A stretch of 64,000 bases of DNA from Methylobacterium sp. WL1. Its GTDB lineage: Bacteria > Pseudomonadota > Alphaproteobacteria > Rhizobiales > Beijerinckiaceae. The stretch covers positions 4,982,501 through 5,046,500 of the forward strand of contig NZ_CP042823.1 of the NCBI RefSeq assembly GCF_008000895.1, in the 5' to 3' direction. This document shows positions 52,507-61,138 of the stretch, piece after piece. Numbering within the stretch: position 1 is the first letter of the stretch; the number at the start of each line of letters is the position of its first letter. Under the pieces are notes generated by a model, which saw only the letters and a list, made by a program, of their open reading frames with translations, was not told where the DNA came from and did not search any database. The translations under genes were made by a program, and so were the position numbers.

Positions 52507-53043
52507 CGGTCGCTGCCTCGGGGCGGTGCGGATGAAGCACGAGGTCCTTCGTGACGGGGGCGCCCCCCGTTACCGAACGAGAATGATAGGTCTGTCCATA
52601 AGGGACGACGCGACACTCTGGTCGGCGATGTATCCCCACGGTCGGCCAACCGAACAAACTGTTGCACCACGTCGACGGCTGGGTCGGCCTCTGATAGCAG
52701 CCTGCGGCAACGCCGCTTGGCAGGATGCCAAGTCGCACTGATCTTCAGCCGAGGCGCAGGCCAGCGTGAGACCCCCCGGCGAGCCGATCGCGTCGCGATT
52801 GTCCCCCGTTTCGAACCCGATCACCGCGATAATCCCGTCCGCCCCGGCTAGCTCTATCACGGGCACGAACAAGTTTGTGACGTCCTCGACTGCCTTCCGA
52901 ACGCGGCGGCTCGGCATGCTCGCGAGGCAGAGCGGGCGCACTCAAGACTGACTAACAGAACCGTCTGCCCCAAGCCGGAGATAAGGGGCCCGCCGAAGCC
53001 CAGTCGTGAAGCCGGACTGTCGGCAGAAGGAAGGACGTGCAGC
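52507..53043. other. Gap upstream of carotenoid oxygenase
   Basis: 537 bases. A minus-strand frame (52570-52941) includes VTNLFVPVIELAGADGIIAV and ends RPIILVR, which could be a degenerate small gene, but composition and lack of a ribosome-binding site leave it unsupported. Otherwise nothing recognisable; it must hold the promoters of the divergent neighbours. Confidence 0.35.
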
Positions 53044-53568
53044 ATGGTGGATCGCAGATCCTGGCTCCGTGGCGGCGCGTTGTCGATCGCTGCGCTGTGG
53101 GCCTCCTTGACGGCCCTCCCGGCGACGGCACAGGGGATCAAACTGCCCGATGGCGCCGAAGCCGCTGCAAGGCTTCCTCCGAGCGACGTGATGGCGAAGG
53201 CGCAGCCCCTTCTCGGGGCGGGCCGCGGAGACGAGGCGACGTTCTGGTTCTATGCTGGACAGTTGCGCTATCGCAGCTACCTGGCGGCACATCGCGATCT
53301 TGATCAGACGGGGCACCCGGCCCTTTTCGCCGCGCTCATCGAGACGATCGGGCGGCCGGTCAATGAATATGCCTTCGGCGACGTCACGAAGCTGGCGCGT
53401 ACGATCTCGATGGTCCTGGAATGGGACCGGCTCTATCCCGATCCGTCGCTGGCCGGCCCGGAGCACGAAAAGACGCGAAACGGTCTCGAAGGCCTTCGAA
53501 AGCAGATCATGGCCCAGGCCGACAGCATCCGTCGCGAGCGTCAGCAGCGGGGATTGCCAAACCGGTAG
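53044..53568 (+). CDS. Secreted hypothetical protein
   Basis: 174 residues with an N-terminal signal (RRSWLRGGALSIAALWASLT, ending ATAQG), with a paired arginine that could make it Tat-dependent. The mature part contains GAGRGDEATFWFYAGQLRYR and GRPVNEYAFGDVTKLARTIS, a helical soluble domain. I do not recognise the family by name. The decayed IS5 element begins immediately after the stop. Confidence 0.7.
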   Translation: MVDRRSWLRGGALSIAALWASLTALPATAQGIKLPDGAEAAARLPPSDVMAKAQPLLGAGRGDEATFWFYAGQLRYRSYLAAHRDLDQTGHPALFAALIETIGRPVNEYAFGDVTKLARTISMVLEWDRLYPDPSLAGPEHEKTRNGLEGLRKQIMAQADSIRRERQQRGLPNR

Positions 53569-53599
53569 GAGCGGCGGACGGGGCCACAGCCGGTGAGGC

Positions 53600-54336
53600 A
53601 GCCTGATCCATGGGGCGAATCCCGCCTTAAAACGCGTACCAACGCTCTGATCTGGTTGAAGGTGATCAGGCTTGCGGCGAGGCTGGTGAAGGCCTGGTAG
53701 ATGTCAGCGCGCCGCTCGTAACGGACGGGCAGGCGGCGGAAGCGGTTGAACCACGCGTGGGTGCGCTCGACGACCCAGCGATGACGCCCGAGCTTCTCGC
53801 TGCTCTCGATGCCTTTGCGGGCGATACGCGGCACGATCCCGCGGGCCTGGCACTCATGGCGTCGGACCTTGGCATTGTAGGCCTTGTCGGCGTGCAGCTT
53901 GCTGGGCCGCCGACGCGGGCGTCCACGCCGTCCGCTGCGCAGGGGTGGGATAGCGTCGAGCGTCGGGGCCAGCACCGGGTTGTCGTGCCGGTTGGTCCCG
54001 CTCAGGCAGAAGCCAAGCGGCGTACCGCGCGCATCGGTGACAAGGTGGCGCTTCGTGCCCGGCTTGCCCCCGTTCGTCGGGTTCGGGCCGGTGGCAGAGC
54101 CCCTTTTTTGGCCGGGATAGACGCACTGTCCAGGCTGGCCCGGCTCCAGTCGATTTGCCCGACCGCGTGCAGACGCTCCAGCAGCACCTGATGCCGATGC
54201 GCCCAGACGCCCGCCTCTTGCCAGTCGCGCAGACGCCGCCAGCAACTCATCCCGCAGCCACAGCCCATCTCGGCCGGCAGCATCTCTCAGGGCAGGCCCG
54301 AGCGCAGCACGAAAAGGATGCCGGTCAGCGCGGCTT
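53600..54336 (-). mobile_element. Decayed IS5-family element (IS427-like)
   Basis: Transposase-derived sequence on the minus strand; terminal repeats were not identified, so the ends are approximate. The first half (orfA-like, about 54336-54110) contains [12 protein letters not shown], a TGA at 54287-54289 where tryptophan is expected, then [10 protein letters not shown] and [12 protein letters not shown]. The frame changes at AAAAAAGGGG (54100-54109), a slippery site typical of IS427-group programmed frameshifting. The second frame gives [20 protein letters not shown] and RHRWVVERTHAWFNRFRRLP. The right side abuts a DctA remnant. Confidence 0.82.
53600..54336 (-). pseudogene. IS5-family transposase remnant with nonsense codon
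   Basis: The coding sequence lacks its first 40-50 codons and has TGA in place of a Trp codon in LRSGLP(W)EMLPAEMG. The DDE-bearing second frame appears intact (DADxx in [12 protein letters not shown], Asp in LHADKAYNAK, Glu in WVVERTHAWF) and reads past the element's end into host DNA. It is unlikely to be active by itself. Confidence 0.78.
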
Positions 54337-54339
54337 AAT

Positions 54340-54616
54340 TCTCGATCGGGCGGCGACCGCCCTTTCAGCCATCGTGATCCTAGCGGCTACCTTGAGCGCG
54401 GTTCCCTCGATCCCTGCGATCGGCCTCGTGCTGGTCCTATCGGTGGACTGGTTCATCGGCATGGCACGTGCAGTCGGCAACCTGATTGGCAATTGCGTTG
54501 CCACCGTCGTCGTGGCCGCCTGGGAGGGCGACCTGGATAAGGCGCGGGCGCGGGCGGTGCTCGACAACCCGCCATCCGATATTGCGGTCATCTCGGCGGG
54601 CGGGCAGCTTGCCTGA
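54340..54616 (+). pseudogene. C-terminal remnant of a DctA-type dicarboxylate symporter
   Basis: In one frame the sequence reads [20 protein letters not shown], then [20 protein letters not shown] and [20 protein letters not shown], followed by a stop at 54614-54616. This is the last 80 or so residues of a dicarboxylate:cation symporter (about 430 residues when complete). The remainder is absent and the decayed IS element occupies the junction, suggesting an IS-associated deletion. Confidence 0.8.
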
Positions 54617-54712
54617 ATCTCATTCACATCGCCCGCCACCCAATCAGGGATGGTGGGCGATCGGCCCCACTCGGGCCTATAACCGTTACCGGTAAGGCGA
54701 AGAGAGCAGCAG

Positions 54713-55129
54713 ATGGGCGATTTGCGCGTGACGGCCGGGCCGTTCGTATTTGAGGCGCGGTTTGAGGAAGAAGTTGCGCCCAAGACTTGCGCGGCGTTCC
54801 GCACGCGCATGCCGTTCAAGACCCAGGCGGTACACGTCCGCTGGAGCGGCGAAGGTGTGTGGATGCCGCTTGGGGACTACGATTTCGGTGTTGGCTACGA
54901 GAACCACACCAGTTACCCGGCACCGGGACAAATCATTCTTTATCCCGGTGGGATCAGCGAGACTGAGATCCTACTTGCCTACGGCGGCGTGCATTTTGGC
55001 TCGAAGATGGGCCAGCTCGCGGGCAACCATTTCCTCACGTTGACCTCTGGCTTGGAGAACCTGCGTAAGCTCGGCGAGATGGCGCTGTGGCAGGGCGCTC
55101 AACCGATTGTTTTTGAGATAGATAAATAA
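54713..55129 (+). CDS. DUF3830 family protein
   Basis: 138 residues. Cyclophilin-like beta fold features: RVTAGPFVFEARFEEEVAPK, CAAFRTRMPFKTQAVHVRWS, GEGVWMPLGDYD and a glycine-rich LAYGGVHFGSKMGQLAGNHF. DUF3830 genes often accompany amidohydrolases and transporters in catabolic operons. It stands just outside the urate cluster, converging on uraD. Function unknown. Confidence 0.85.
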   Translation: MGDLRVTAGPFVFEARFEEEVAPKTCAAFRTRMPFKTQAVHVRWSGEGVWMPLGDYDFGVGYENHTSYPAPGQIILYPGGISETEILLAYGGVHFGSKMGQLAGNHFLTLTSGLENLRKLGEMALWQGAQPIVFEIDK

Positions 55130-55178
55130 TTAACAAATCGTCTGATCGGATGGGCGGTATCGGCCACTATATAGTGGA

Positions 55179-55697
55179 TCAGATACTTGCCTCGCTCACT
55201 AGCCGATTGAGCCGCATCCGCGTGATCGCGGCGATCTCATCGAGGACGGCAGACGCCTCCTCGTCCCGCGAGCTCAAGAGGCGCGCCTCGAACAGCGCGA
55301 GGATCTCGCTTCGGTCCCGGCCACGCACGGCAACGATGAACGGGAAGCCGAATTTCTGCCGATAGGCCGGGTTCAACCGATCGAAGGCGTCCGCGTCCTT
55401 CTGCGGCATCCGGTCGAGCCCTGCCGCGCCCTGCTCGCTCACGGACTCGGCGGTCATGCTCTTCGCCCGCGCCTCTGGGCCGGCGAGTTCCGGATGACCG
55501 TTGAGGAAAGCCAGACGCCGATCTGGCGGGGCGGCGCGTACCGCAGCCATCATCGCCGCGTGCAAATCCGAGACGCTGGCGAAGGGGCGGCCCAGCCAAG
55601 CGGCCTCCGCCACCCAAGCGGCGTGCTCGAACACCCCACCGAGTAGGACGACGAAGGCGTCCCGCTCCAGGCCGTTGACAGCGGCGATGTCGGGCAC
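55179..55697 (-). CDS. uraD: 2-oxo-4-hydroxy-4-carboxy-5-ureidoimidazoline (OHCU) decarboxylase
   Basis: 172 residues, normal length. Signature residues: HPELAG at 68-73 (catalytic His68), LNGHPE, MTAESVSEQGAAGLD (Glu and Gln of the active site), and FPFIVAVRGR near 118. It decarboxylates OHCU to S-allantoin, the last step from urate. It follows uraH by six bases in the same operon. Confidence 0.94.
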   Translation of the reverse strand: MPDIAAVNGLERDAFVVLLGGVFEHAAWVAEAAWLGRPFASVSDLHAAMMAAVRAAPPDRRLAFLNGHPELAGPEARAKSMTAESVSEQGAAGLDRMPQKDADAFDRLNPAYRQKFGFPFIVAVRGRDRSEILALFEARLLSSRDEEASAVLDEIAAITRMRLNRLVSEASI

Positions 55698-55703
55698 GGG
55701 GCC

Positions 55704-56057
55704 TCAGCTGCCGCGGTAGGTGGTGAAGCTGCCCGGCGCGCACAGCATCGGCACGTGGTAATGCTGCTTGGCGTCGAAGATCGCGAAGCGCACCACGGGG
55801 TCGTCGATGAAAATGTCGGCCTCGGCCGTGCCAGACCGAGCCTTCAGGTAGTCGGTGACGTGGAACACCAGCTCGTACTGGCCGACCTTGGCTTCGTCGC
55901 CGGGCAGGATCGGCTTGTCGGTGCGCCCATCGGCGTTGGTAACGACGCTCTTCACCAAGCGCCACTTGCCGTCCTCCATCATCGAGAAGTCGATGCGCAC
56001 CCCGCTGGCGGGACGGCCGCGGTCGGTGTCGAGGACGTGGGTCGAGATGCCGGCCAT
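55704..56057 (-). CDS. uraH: 5-hydroxyisourate hydrolase, cytoplasmic
   Basis: 117 residues from the ATG at 56057; the frame remains open upstream without homology. Transthyretin-related signature: STHVLDTDRGRPASGV at the start, DGRTDKPIL with the conserved Arg, QHYHVPMLCAPGSFTTYRGS with the family's C-terminal YRGS. It hydrolyses 5-hydroxyisourate to OHCU, the substrate of the next gene's product. No signal peptide. Confidence 0.94.
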   Translation of the reverse strand: MAGISTHVLDTDRGRPASGVRIDFSMMEDGKWRLVKSVVTNADGRTDKPILPGDEAKVGQYELVFHVTDYLKARSGTAEADIFIDDPVVRFAIFDAKQHYHVPMLCAPGSFTTYRGS

Positions 56058-56112
56058 GATCTTCGGTGTCCTGAGCGAGGGATGGGGTCTATCCGTTCGG
56101 ACGGTGCCGATC

Positions 56113-56637
56113 TCAGCTACCGCGATAGTACGAATAGCCCCAGGGCGTGAGCAGCACCGGCAGGTGGTAACGCTGGCCGGCATCGTGGATCTGGAAGCGG
56201 ATCGGCACGAGGCTCAGGAAGTTCGGGCTGGGTAGCTTTACGCCGAGCTTTGAGAAGTATTCCTCGAAATGCATCACTAGCTCGTAGTGGCCCGCCTTGA
56301 AGGCGTCATCGACAAGCACCGGGCCGGCCGGGCGCCCGGTCGCCGTAGTGGTGATGATTTTGAGTGGCTTGTAGCCTTCGCCATCGAGCATCGCGAGGTC
56401 GCAGACCATGCCGGCAGCGGGCGTGCCATGAAAATTGTCGATGGCGTGCAGGGTCAACCGCGGAGAGAGGCCGGTCTGTGAAGTCGGGGCGGTGGTCAGC
56501 GCGCCGGGTTTGGCCGGAGAGCTCGTGGGTGCGCCCTGCGCCATCGCCGTGCTTGCGGACGCCACCACCGCGGTGCTGAGGCCGACGCCTACGAGGCTGC
56601 GCCGCGTCAGTTCGGATCGGTTTGAGGGATGATCCAA
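56113..56637 (-). CDS. Exported transthyretin-like 5-hydroxyisourate hydrolase paralogue
   Basis: 174 residues. The N-terminus has a twin-arginine-type signal (ELTRRSLVGVGLSTAVVASA, cleavage after AMAQG). The mature domain is transthyretin-like: RLTLHAIDNFHGTPAAGMVC, ITTTATGRPAGPVL with the conserved Arg, and QRYHLPVLLTPWGYSYYRGS ending in YRGS. The active-site residues seem kept, so hydrolysis outside the cytoplasm is plausible. A periplasmic role with urate or a related compound is inferred. It sits directly upstream of the cytoplasmic uraH. Confidence 0.88.
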   Translation of the reverse strand: MDHPSNRSELTRRSLVGVGLSTAVVASASTAMAQGAPTSSPAKPGALTTAPTSQTGLSPRLTLHAIDNFHGTPAAGMVCDLAMLDGEGYKPLKIITTTATGRPAGPVLVDDAFKAGHYELVMHFEEYFSKLGVKLPSPNFLSLVPIRFQIHDAGQRYHLPVLLTPWGYSYYRGS

Positions 56638-56661
56638 GGTTGGCTCCTGATGGCAGTGAGA

Positions 56662-58029
56662 TTACGCCGGCTCGTGCGCGGCGCGGGACGCTGCGCGCTG
56701 CTCCAGTTCCGGGGTCGTGGGCGGGACGAAGGCGAGGATCAGCGAGAGTGAGAGTGCCTCGACGGCCGCGACGATCCATAGGCCGATCGAGACCGAGCCG
56801 GTGTGCTCGCGCAGATAGCCCATCACCGCCGGGGCGCCGAAGCCCGCGAGGTTTGCTACCGAGTTGATGAGCGCGATGCCAGCCGCCGCGGCCGAACCTG
56901 CCAGGAAGCGCCCCGGGATCTGCCAGAAAACGGGGATCGCGCTCATCGTGCCGACGATCCCTACCGCGAGCGCGATCATCGCAAGGATGGGCGCACTCGA
57001 TACGAGGAGGCCCGTCAGCGCGATCGCGGCGGCGCCCAGGAACGCCGCCACACCGCAATGCAGGCGTGCCTCCCCCGTACGGTCCGAGTCGCGCCCGTTG
57101 AGGATCATCCCGGCACCGCCGAAAAGGTAGGCCGCCGACATGATCCAGCCGACGGTGAGCGGATCGGTGAAGCCGGCGTCACGCACCACGCTGGGCCCAA
57201 AGAAGGTCAGCGCCGAGTTCGCCGTGACGATGCAAAAGAAGATTGCGATGCATTGCCAGACACGAACATCCTTCAGCGAGGCGAGGATGCGGTGCTCGCG
57301 CGGGCCCTGGGCTGCGGCGTCGCGGGCTAGGTCGGCCTCGACCAGCGACCGCTGCTCGGGCGTCAACCAGTTGGCCTTGGACGGCCGGTCGGTAAGGTAG
57401 AGCAGCGTGACGACGCCCGCGAGGATCGACGGGATGCCCTCCAGCAGGAACACCCACTGCCAGCCCGCCCAGCCGTTGACGCCATTCATACCGTTGAGGA
57501 TGCCGCCGGCGAGCGGACCGCCGATGACGCCGGCCAGTGCCGAGGCCGACATGAACAAGCCGAACACCTTGGCGCGCCGCTCGCTCGGGTACCAGTACGT
57601 CAGGAAGAGGATCACCCCGGGATAGAAACCGGCCTCGAACACTCCGAGGAAGAAGCGCAGCACGTAGAAGAACGCCGGCGTTGTGACGAACATCATCGCC
57701 ACGCAGCATATGCCCCAAAGGAAGGTGATCCGCGCGATTGTCTTGCGGGCACCAACGTATTCCAGCATGAGGTTGCTTGGCACCTCGCAGATAAAATAGC
57801 CGATGAAGAATATGCCGGCGCCGATGCCGTAGACGGTCTCGCTGAATTTGAGATCGGCCAGCATCTGAAGCTTGGCGAAGCCGATGTTCACCCGGTCGAT
57901 CCAGGATAGAACCCAAAGGGCCATCAGGAACGGCAGTAGCCGCAGGGTAATCCGACGGTAAGTGCTATCGAGCGTGGCAGGCGGATTGAAGGCCGGCGCA
58001 TCAGAGTCTGAGTACGACTGGATAGCCAT
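56662..58029 (-). CDS. MFS transporter, anion:cation symporter family
   Basis: 455 residues with twelve helices. ACS-family signatures: SWIDRVNIGFAKLQM near 41, FFIGYFICEVPSNLMLEYVG, and RFFLGVFEAGFYPGVILFLT. It typically imports organic anions by proton symport. As the first gene of the operon with the two uraH-type genes and uraD, it probably imports urate, allantoate or another ureide; the substrate is inferred from context. Confidence 0.9.
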   Translation of the reverse strand: MAIQSYSDSDAPAFNPPATLDSTYRRITLRLLPFLMALWVLSWIDRVNIGFAKLQMLADLKFSETVYGIGAGIFFIGYFICEVPSNLMLEYVGARKTIARITFLWGICCVAMMFVTTPAFFYVLRFFLGVFEAGFYPGVILFLTYWYPSERRAKVFGLFMSASALAGVIGGPLAGGILNGMNGVNGWAGWQWVFLLEGIPSILAGVVTLLYLTDRPSKANWLTPEQRSLVEADLARDAAAQGPREHRILASLKDVRVWQCIAIFFCIVTANSALTFFGPSVVRDAGFTDPLTVGWIMSAAYLFGGAGMILNGRDSDRTGEARLHCGVAAFLGAAAIALTGLLVSSAPILAMIALAVGIVGTMSAIPVFWQIPGRFLAGSAAAAGIALINSVANLAGFGAPAVMGYLREHTGSVSIGLWIVAAVEALSLSLILAFVPPTTPELEQRAASRAAHEPA

Positions 58030-58588
58030 CGATCCCCCCTAAAGATCAGACACATCACCCGTGTCGAGGGATATCCCCACTTCGCGGCTGCAATATATGA
58101 GCCATCTCTCCATACGGCTTCGTGATTGATCGTCGTCCAACTGCGTTTTTGCTGAAACGCTTCGATTGCGAACGAAAGAATCAGGCTAGTTCCATCACCC
58201 CTGCTTGTTCGACGGTCTGGCAGCAGAGCAACAAGCACACTTTGAGGGATGGTCGAAAGTATCTTGAACGGCCGGCACGAGAGAAACACCGATCGTCCAG
58301 TTTTGGGCGTCAAGCCAACCACTGCTTCTCGCCTTTATCGGACTTCTGTCCTATTCGTTCGGATCTCGGGTATCCGATCGTCTTCCCGACAAACGCTGGC
58401 CATGCATGTTGCGCCCGCCGAGGCTGCCGGATTCTGTCGCAAAACCGCGTCGGAAATTCAAACGTCGAATAAACGTGTCCGTCGGCAGCCGGCAGCGAGA
58501 ACGCTGCGATGTCCGGTTTAGCACCTCACGCAACCGAAAGCCGCCAGACCGCTTTCGGCCATAAGGCGACGCATCTCGCTTGCGCAGC
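58030..58588. other. Gap with intergenic repeat copy 3
   Basis: 559 bases without a convincing gene between the divergently reading MFS operon and the convergent P460 gene. Near the right end it contains CCGAAAGC (58534-58541) and GCTTTCGG (58551-58558) as an 8-base inverted repeat, within the GCTTTCGGCCA core at 58551-58561. The left part is relatively AT-rich and must hold the MFS promoter. Confidence 0.5.
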
Positions 58589-59110
58589 TCAGGGGGCGTA
58601 CCCGGTGAATACGTAATTACGGTTCCTGACACGCGCCTCATGGCAGGCGAAGCAGGTTCGGTGCTGCGCCTCATCCACGGGTTTGCCGCCGATGAAACGG
58701 CCGAAGCCCCATCCGCCGGTCGCAGCGTAACGCTTAGTATTCTTGACCATGACCTGCACGGTCGTGGCCCGGCCCGGCACCGTCGCCGACGCGAATTCCG
58801 TTGACGGCATACGCTCCCAAGCCAGCTTCACGAGGACCGTACCATCCGGGAAGGGCAGCGTGCCGTCTCGAAAGGCCGCCACGGCGAGGTCGTTGCCGAC
58901 GACGGCACGCAATTCGTTCAGCGGAGCGTCTTCGAGCGCTGGAGCGATCAGGCGCCAGTCTCTGTAGCCATCGGGTACGGTGACGCCATAGATCGGCGTG
59001 GCGGGCTTTCCGCTCCCTTCCACCGCCCGTACGTCCGCGACGAGAAAGCCTGGGGCGACGCACGCCAGGAGAAGGGCGCTGCGCCCGCGGAGATGATGGT
59101 CAGAAGGCAT
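58589..59110 (-). CDS. Cytochrome P460 family protein
   Basis: 173 residues from the ATG at 59110; the open frame upstream is the antisense of the hydrolase gene. A signal peptide (LALLLACVAPGFLVADVRA-like, residues 8-29) precedes VTVPDGYRDWRLIAPALEDA. The c-type haem motif is CFACH at 153-157 near the C-terminus, and a lysine pair (KNTKRYAA) is present where P460 cytochromes crosslink haem. P460 proteins oxidise hydroxylamine or are reactive-nitrogen-linked haem proteins in the periplasm. It overlaps the end of the hydrolase by 11 bases. Confidence 0.85.
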   Translation of the reverse strand: MPSDHHLRGRSALLLACVAPGFLVADVRAVEGSGKPATPIYGVTVPDGYRDWRLIAPALEDAPLNELRAVVGNDLAVAAFRDGTLPFPDGTVLVKLAWERMPSTEFASATVPGRATTVQVMVKNTKRYAATGGWGFGRFIGGKPVDEAQHRTCFACHEARVRNRNYVFTGYAP

Positions 59111-59898
59111 CGACGTCCACCACGGCCTGGGCGAAAGCCTGGGGCGCCTCCTGCGGAAGGTTGTGCCCGATGCCGCCGGTGATCGTACGGTGCTGGTATC
59201 CTCCGGAGAACATCGTGGCGTAGGCGGCGGGATCGGGATGCGGTGCCCCGTTCGCATCCCCCTCCAGCGAAATCGTCGGCACGCCGATCTTCGGCGCCTC
59301 CGCCAAACGGGCCTCGAGCATATCGTATCGCCGCTCGCCGTCGGCGAGACCCAAGCGCCATCGGTAATTGTGGATGACGATGCTGACGTGATCCGGATTG
59401 TCGAAAGCCGCAGCACTCTCTGCGAAGGTGCGATCGTCGAACTGCCAGCGCGGCGATGCCGTCCGCCAGATCAGCCGGGCAAACTCTGCGCGGTTGGCCT
59501 CGTAGCCGGCTCGGCCGCGGCTGGTCGCGAAGTAGAACTGGTACCACCACGAGAGCTCGGCCTCGGGCCGCAGCGGCGTCTTGCCCGCCTCCTGATTGCC
59601 GATCAGGTAGCCACTGACCGACACCAGCGCCTTGCACCGCTCCGGCCAGAGCGCGGCGACGATGCAGGCGGTACGGGCACCCCAATCGAAACCGGCGAGA
59701 ACGCTCCGACGGATGTCGAGCGCATCCATCAGGGCGATGACGTCGACCGCGAGCGCCGCTTGCTGGCCGTTGCGCACGGCCTCGTTCGCGAGGAAGCGCG
59801 TCGTGCCGTAGCCGCGCAGGTAGGGTACGATCACCCGGTATCCCGCCGCCGTGAGCAGCGGTACGACCTCTACGAAGCTATGGATGTCGTAGGGCTAG

Positions 59899-60758
59899 AG
59901 GCTGTTATGAACTGGCTGCCAGTCGAGCGGCTTGTTTGAGCATGAGGCAGACGAAGGCGACGATGTGGAGATCCGCGAGCGTGCTGGGATAGCGCTCGTA
60001 GTCCTTGACGAGGCGTCGGAAGCGGGTCGCCCAGGCGAAGGAGCGCTCCACCACCCAGCGCCGCGGCAGCAGGACGAAGCCGCGCTTGGCCTCGGGCAGT
60101 CTGACGACCTCCAGCTCGATACCGTGCGTGCGGGCGGCCTTAGCCGGCCTCTCCCCGGTGTAGCCCTGATCGACATAGGCGAGATCGACGGTGTCGCCGG
60201 TGGCGGCCTGGATCGCCTTGGCGAGCTGCCCGACCTGGGCGCGGTCGTCGGCGTCGGCGGACGTGACGTGCAGCGCCAGGAGGTGACCCAGGGTGTCGAC
60301 GGCCAAGTGGACCTTCGAGCCCCGTTTGCGCTTGGCTCCATCGTATCCGGCCCGCTCGCCGCTCTCGGGCGTCGAGCGCAGGGTCCGACTGTCGAGGATC
60401 GCTGCGCTGGGCTCTGAACGACGCCCGGAGGCTAGGCGCAGCAGGGCGCGGAGGTCGTCGGCCAGTTGCTCGAAGCAGCCGGCCGCCAGCCAGCGTTGGG
60501 CCTGCTGGTAGACGGCTTCCCAGGGTGGCAGATCGTTGGGCATCCACCGCCAGGGTGCCCCTGTCTTCACGACGTAGCGCAGGCCATTGAACACCTCGCG
60601 CAAGCTATGCTCGCGCTGCCCCGCATCCTCGCGCAGCAGGGTCAGATAAGGGGCGACCAGCACCCACTCATTATCGGAGACGTCGGATGGGTAGGATCTG
60701 CGCGAAGGGGTCATGCCCCCTCATCTGGAATCCCCAAGCCACGGGTCCATAACAGCCT
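59899..60758 (-). mobile_element. IS5-family insertion sequence in the hydrolase gene (860 bp)
   Basis: Terminal repeats AGGCTGTTATG (59899-59909) and CATAACAGCCT (60748-60758), 11 bases identical. It is flanked by CTAG on both sides (59895-59898 and 60759-60762), read here as a 4-base target duplication; a 2-base TA duplication with ends one base longer is also possible. It carries one complete transposase. It is unrelated in sequence to the copies at 39.8 and 44.3 kb. Confidence 0.88.
59905..60714 (-). CDS. IS5-family transposase in the hydrolase gene
   Basis: 269 residues, uninterrupted. N-terminal domain (SDNEWVLVAPYLTLLREDAG; FNGLRYVVKTGAPWRWMPND) and DDE core: Asp in AAILDSRTLRSTPESG, Asp in VDLAYVDQGYTGERP, Glu in RRWVVERSFAWATRFRRL. 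Probably active. Confidence 0.94.
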   Translation of the reverse strand: MTPSRRSYPSDVSDNEWVLVAPYLTLLREDAGQREHSLREVFNGLRYVVKTGAPWRWMPNDLPPWEAVYQQAQRWLAAGCFEQLADDLRALLRLASGRRSEPSAAILDSRTLRSTPESGERAGYDGAKRKRGSKVHLAVDTLGHLLALHVTSADADDRAQVGQLAKAIQAATGDTVDLAYVDQGYTGERPAKAARTHGIELEVVRLPEAKRGFVLLPRRWVVERSFAWATRFRRLVKDYERYPSTLADLHIVAFVCLMLKQAARLAASS

Positions 60759-61138
60759 CTAGCCGTGCAGAAGGATCGCGACCGGACCGGAAGGGCTGCC
60801 CGCCTCGAGATAGCCGACGCGCAGAAGGCCGGCGTCGACCTCTTTCAGCGGCCCGAATGCGGCGCCTCCGCCCGAGCGCGGCTGCGCCCGCGCCGGATGG
60901 ACGAGTCCGAGTTCGGCGGCCGCGATGCTGGCAGCTGCGCCGCTCAGAAGGCGGCGGCGGTTCTGGTTGATGATCTCCGACGGCATGGGCGCATCCCGGT
61001 GCTGAGGTGTCGATGCGCGGGATATTGCCCCGATTGGCCGCCGGCCGCTTTGAGATGCCGTGGGGTTCCCCTTCAGAGCCTCCTGATTTTCGGCGTGGGA
61101 CGGCTTCGCCGCACCGGCGTGGTCAGGGAAGTGGCCGC

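Larger units (their letters stand above)
59100..60986 (-). pseudogene. Alpha/beta hydrolase interrupted by an IS and a stop codon
   Basis: The N-terminal part (60986-60762) has a Tat-type signal (NQNRRRLLSGAAASIAAAEL) and ends GPVAILLHG. Then comes TAG where a Trp codon is expected (HG-W-PYDIH in the family), and an IS5-family element (59899-60758). After the element the same gene resumes as PYDIHSFVEVVPLLTAAGYR, then YLRGYGTTRFL and nucleophile FDWGARTA, to the catalytic His in GGIGHNLPQEAP. It resembles epoxide/haloalkane-type hydrolases. The gene must be inactive. The downstream P460 gene is still intact. Confidence 0.87.

Noticed and set aside
52570..52941. 123-residue minus-strand frame ending RPIILVR, considered as a universal-stress-protein-like gene
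   Set aside because: Only short stretches look protein-like, no ribosome-binding site was seen, and the middle is Arg/Pro-rich shadow; evidence is too weak.
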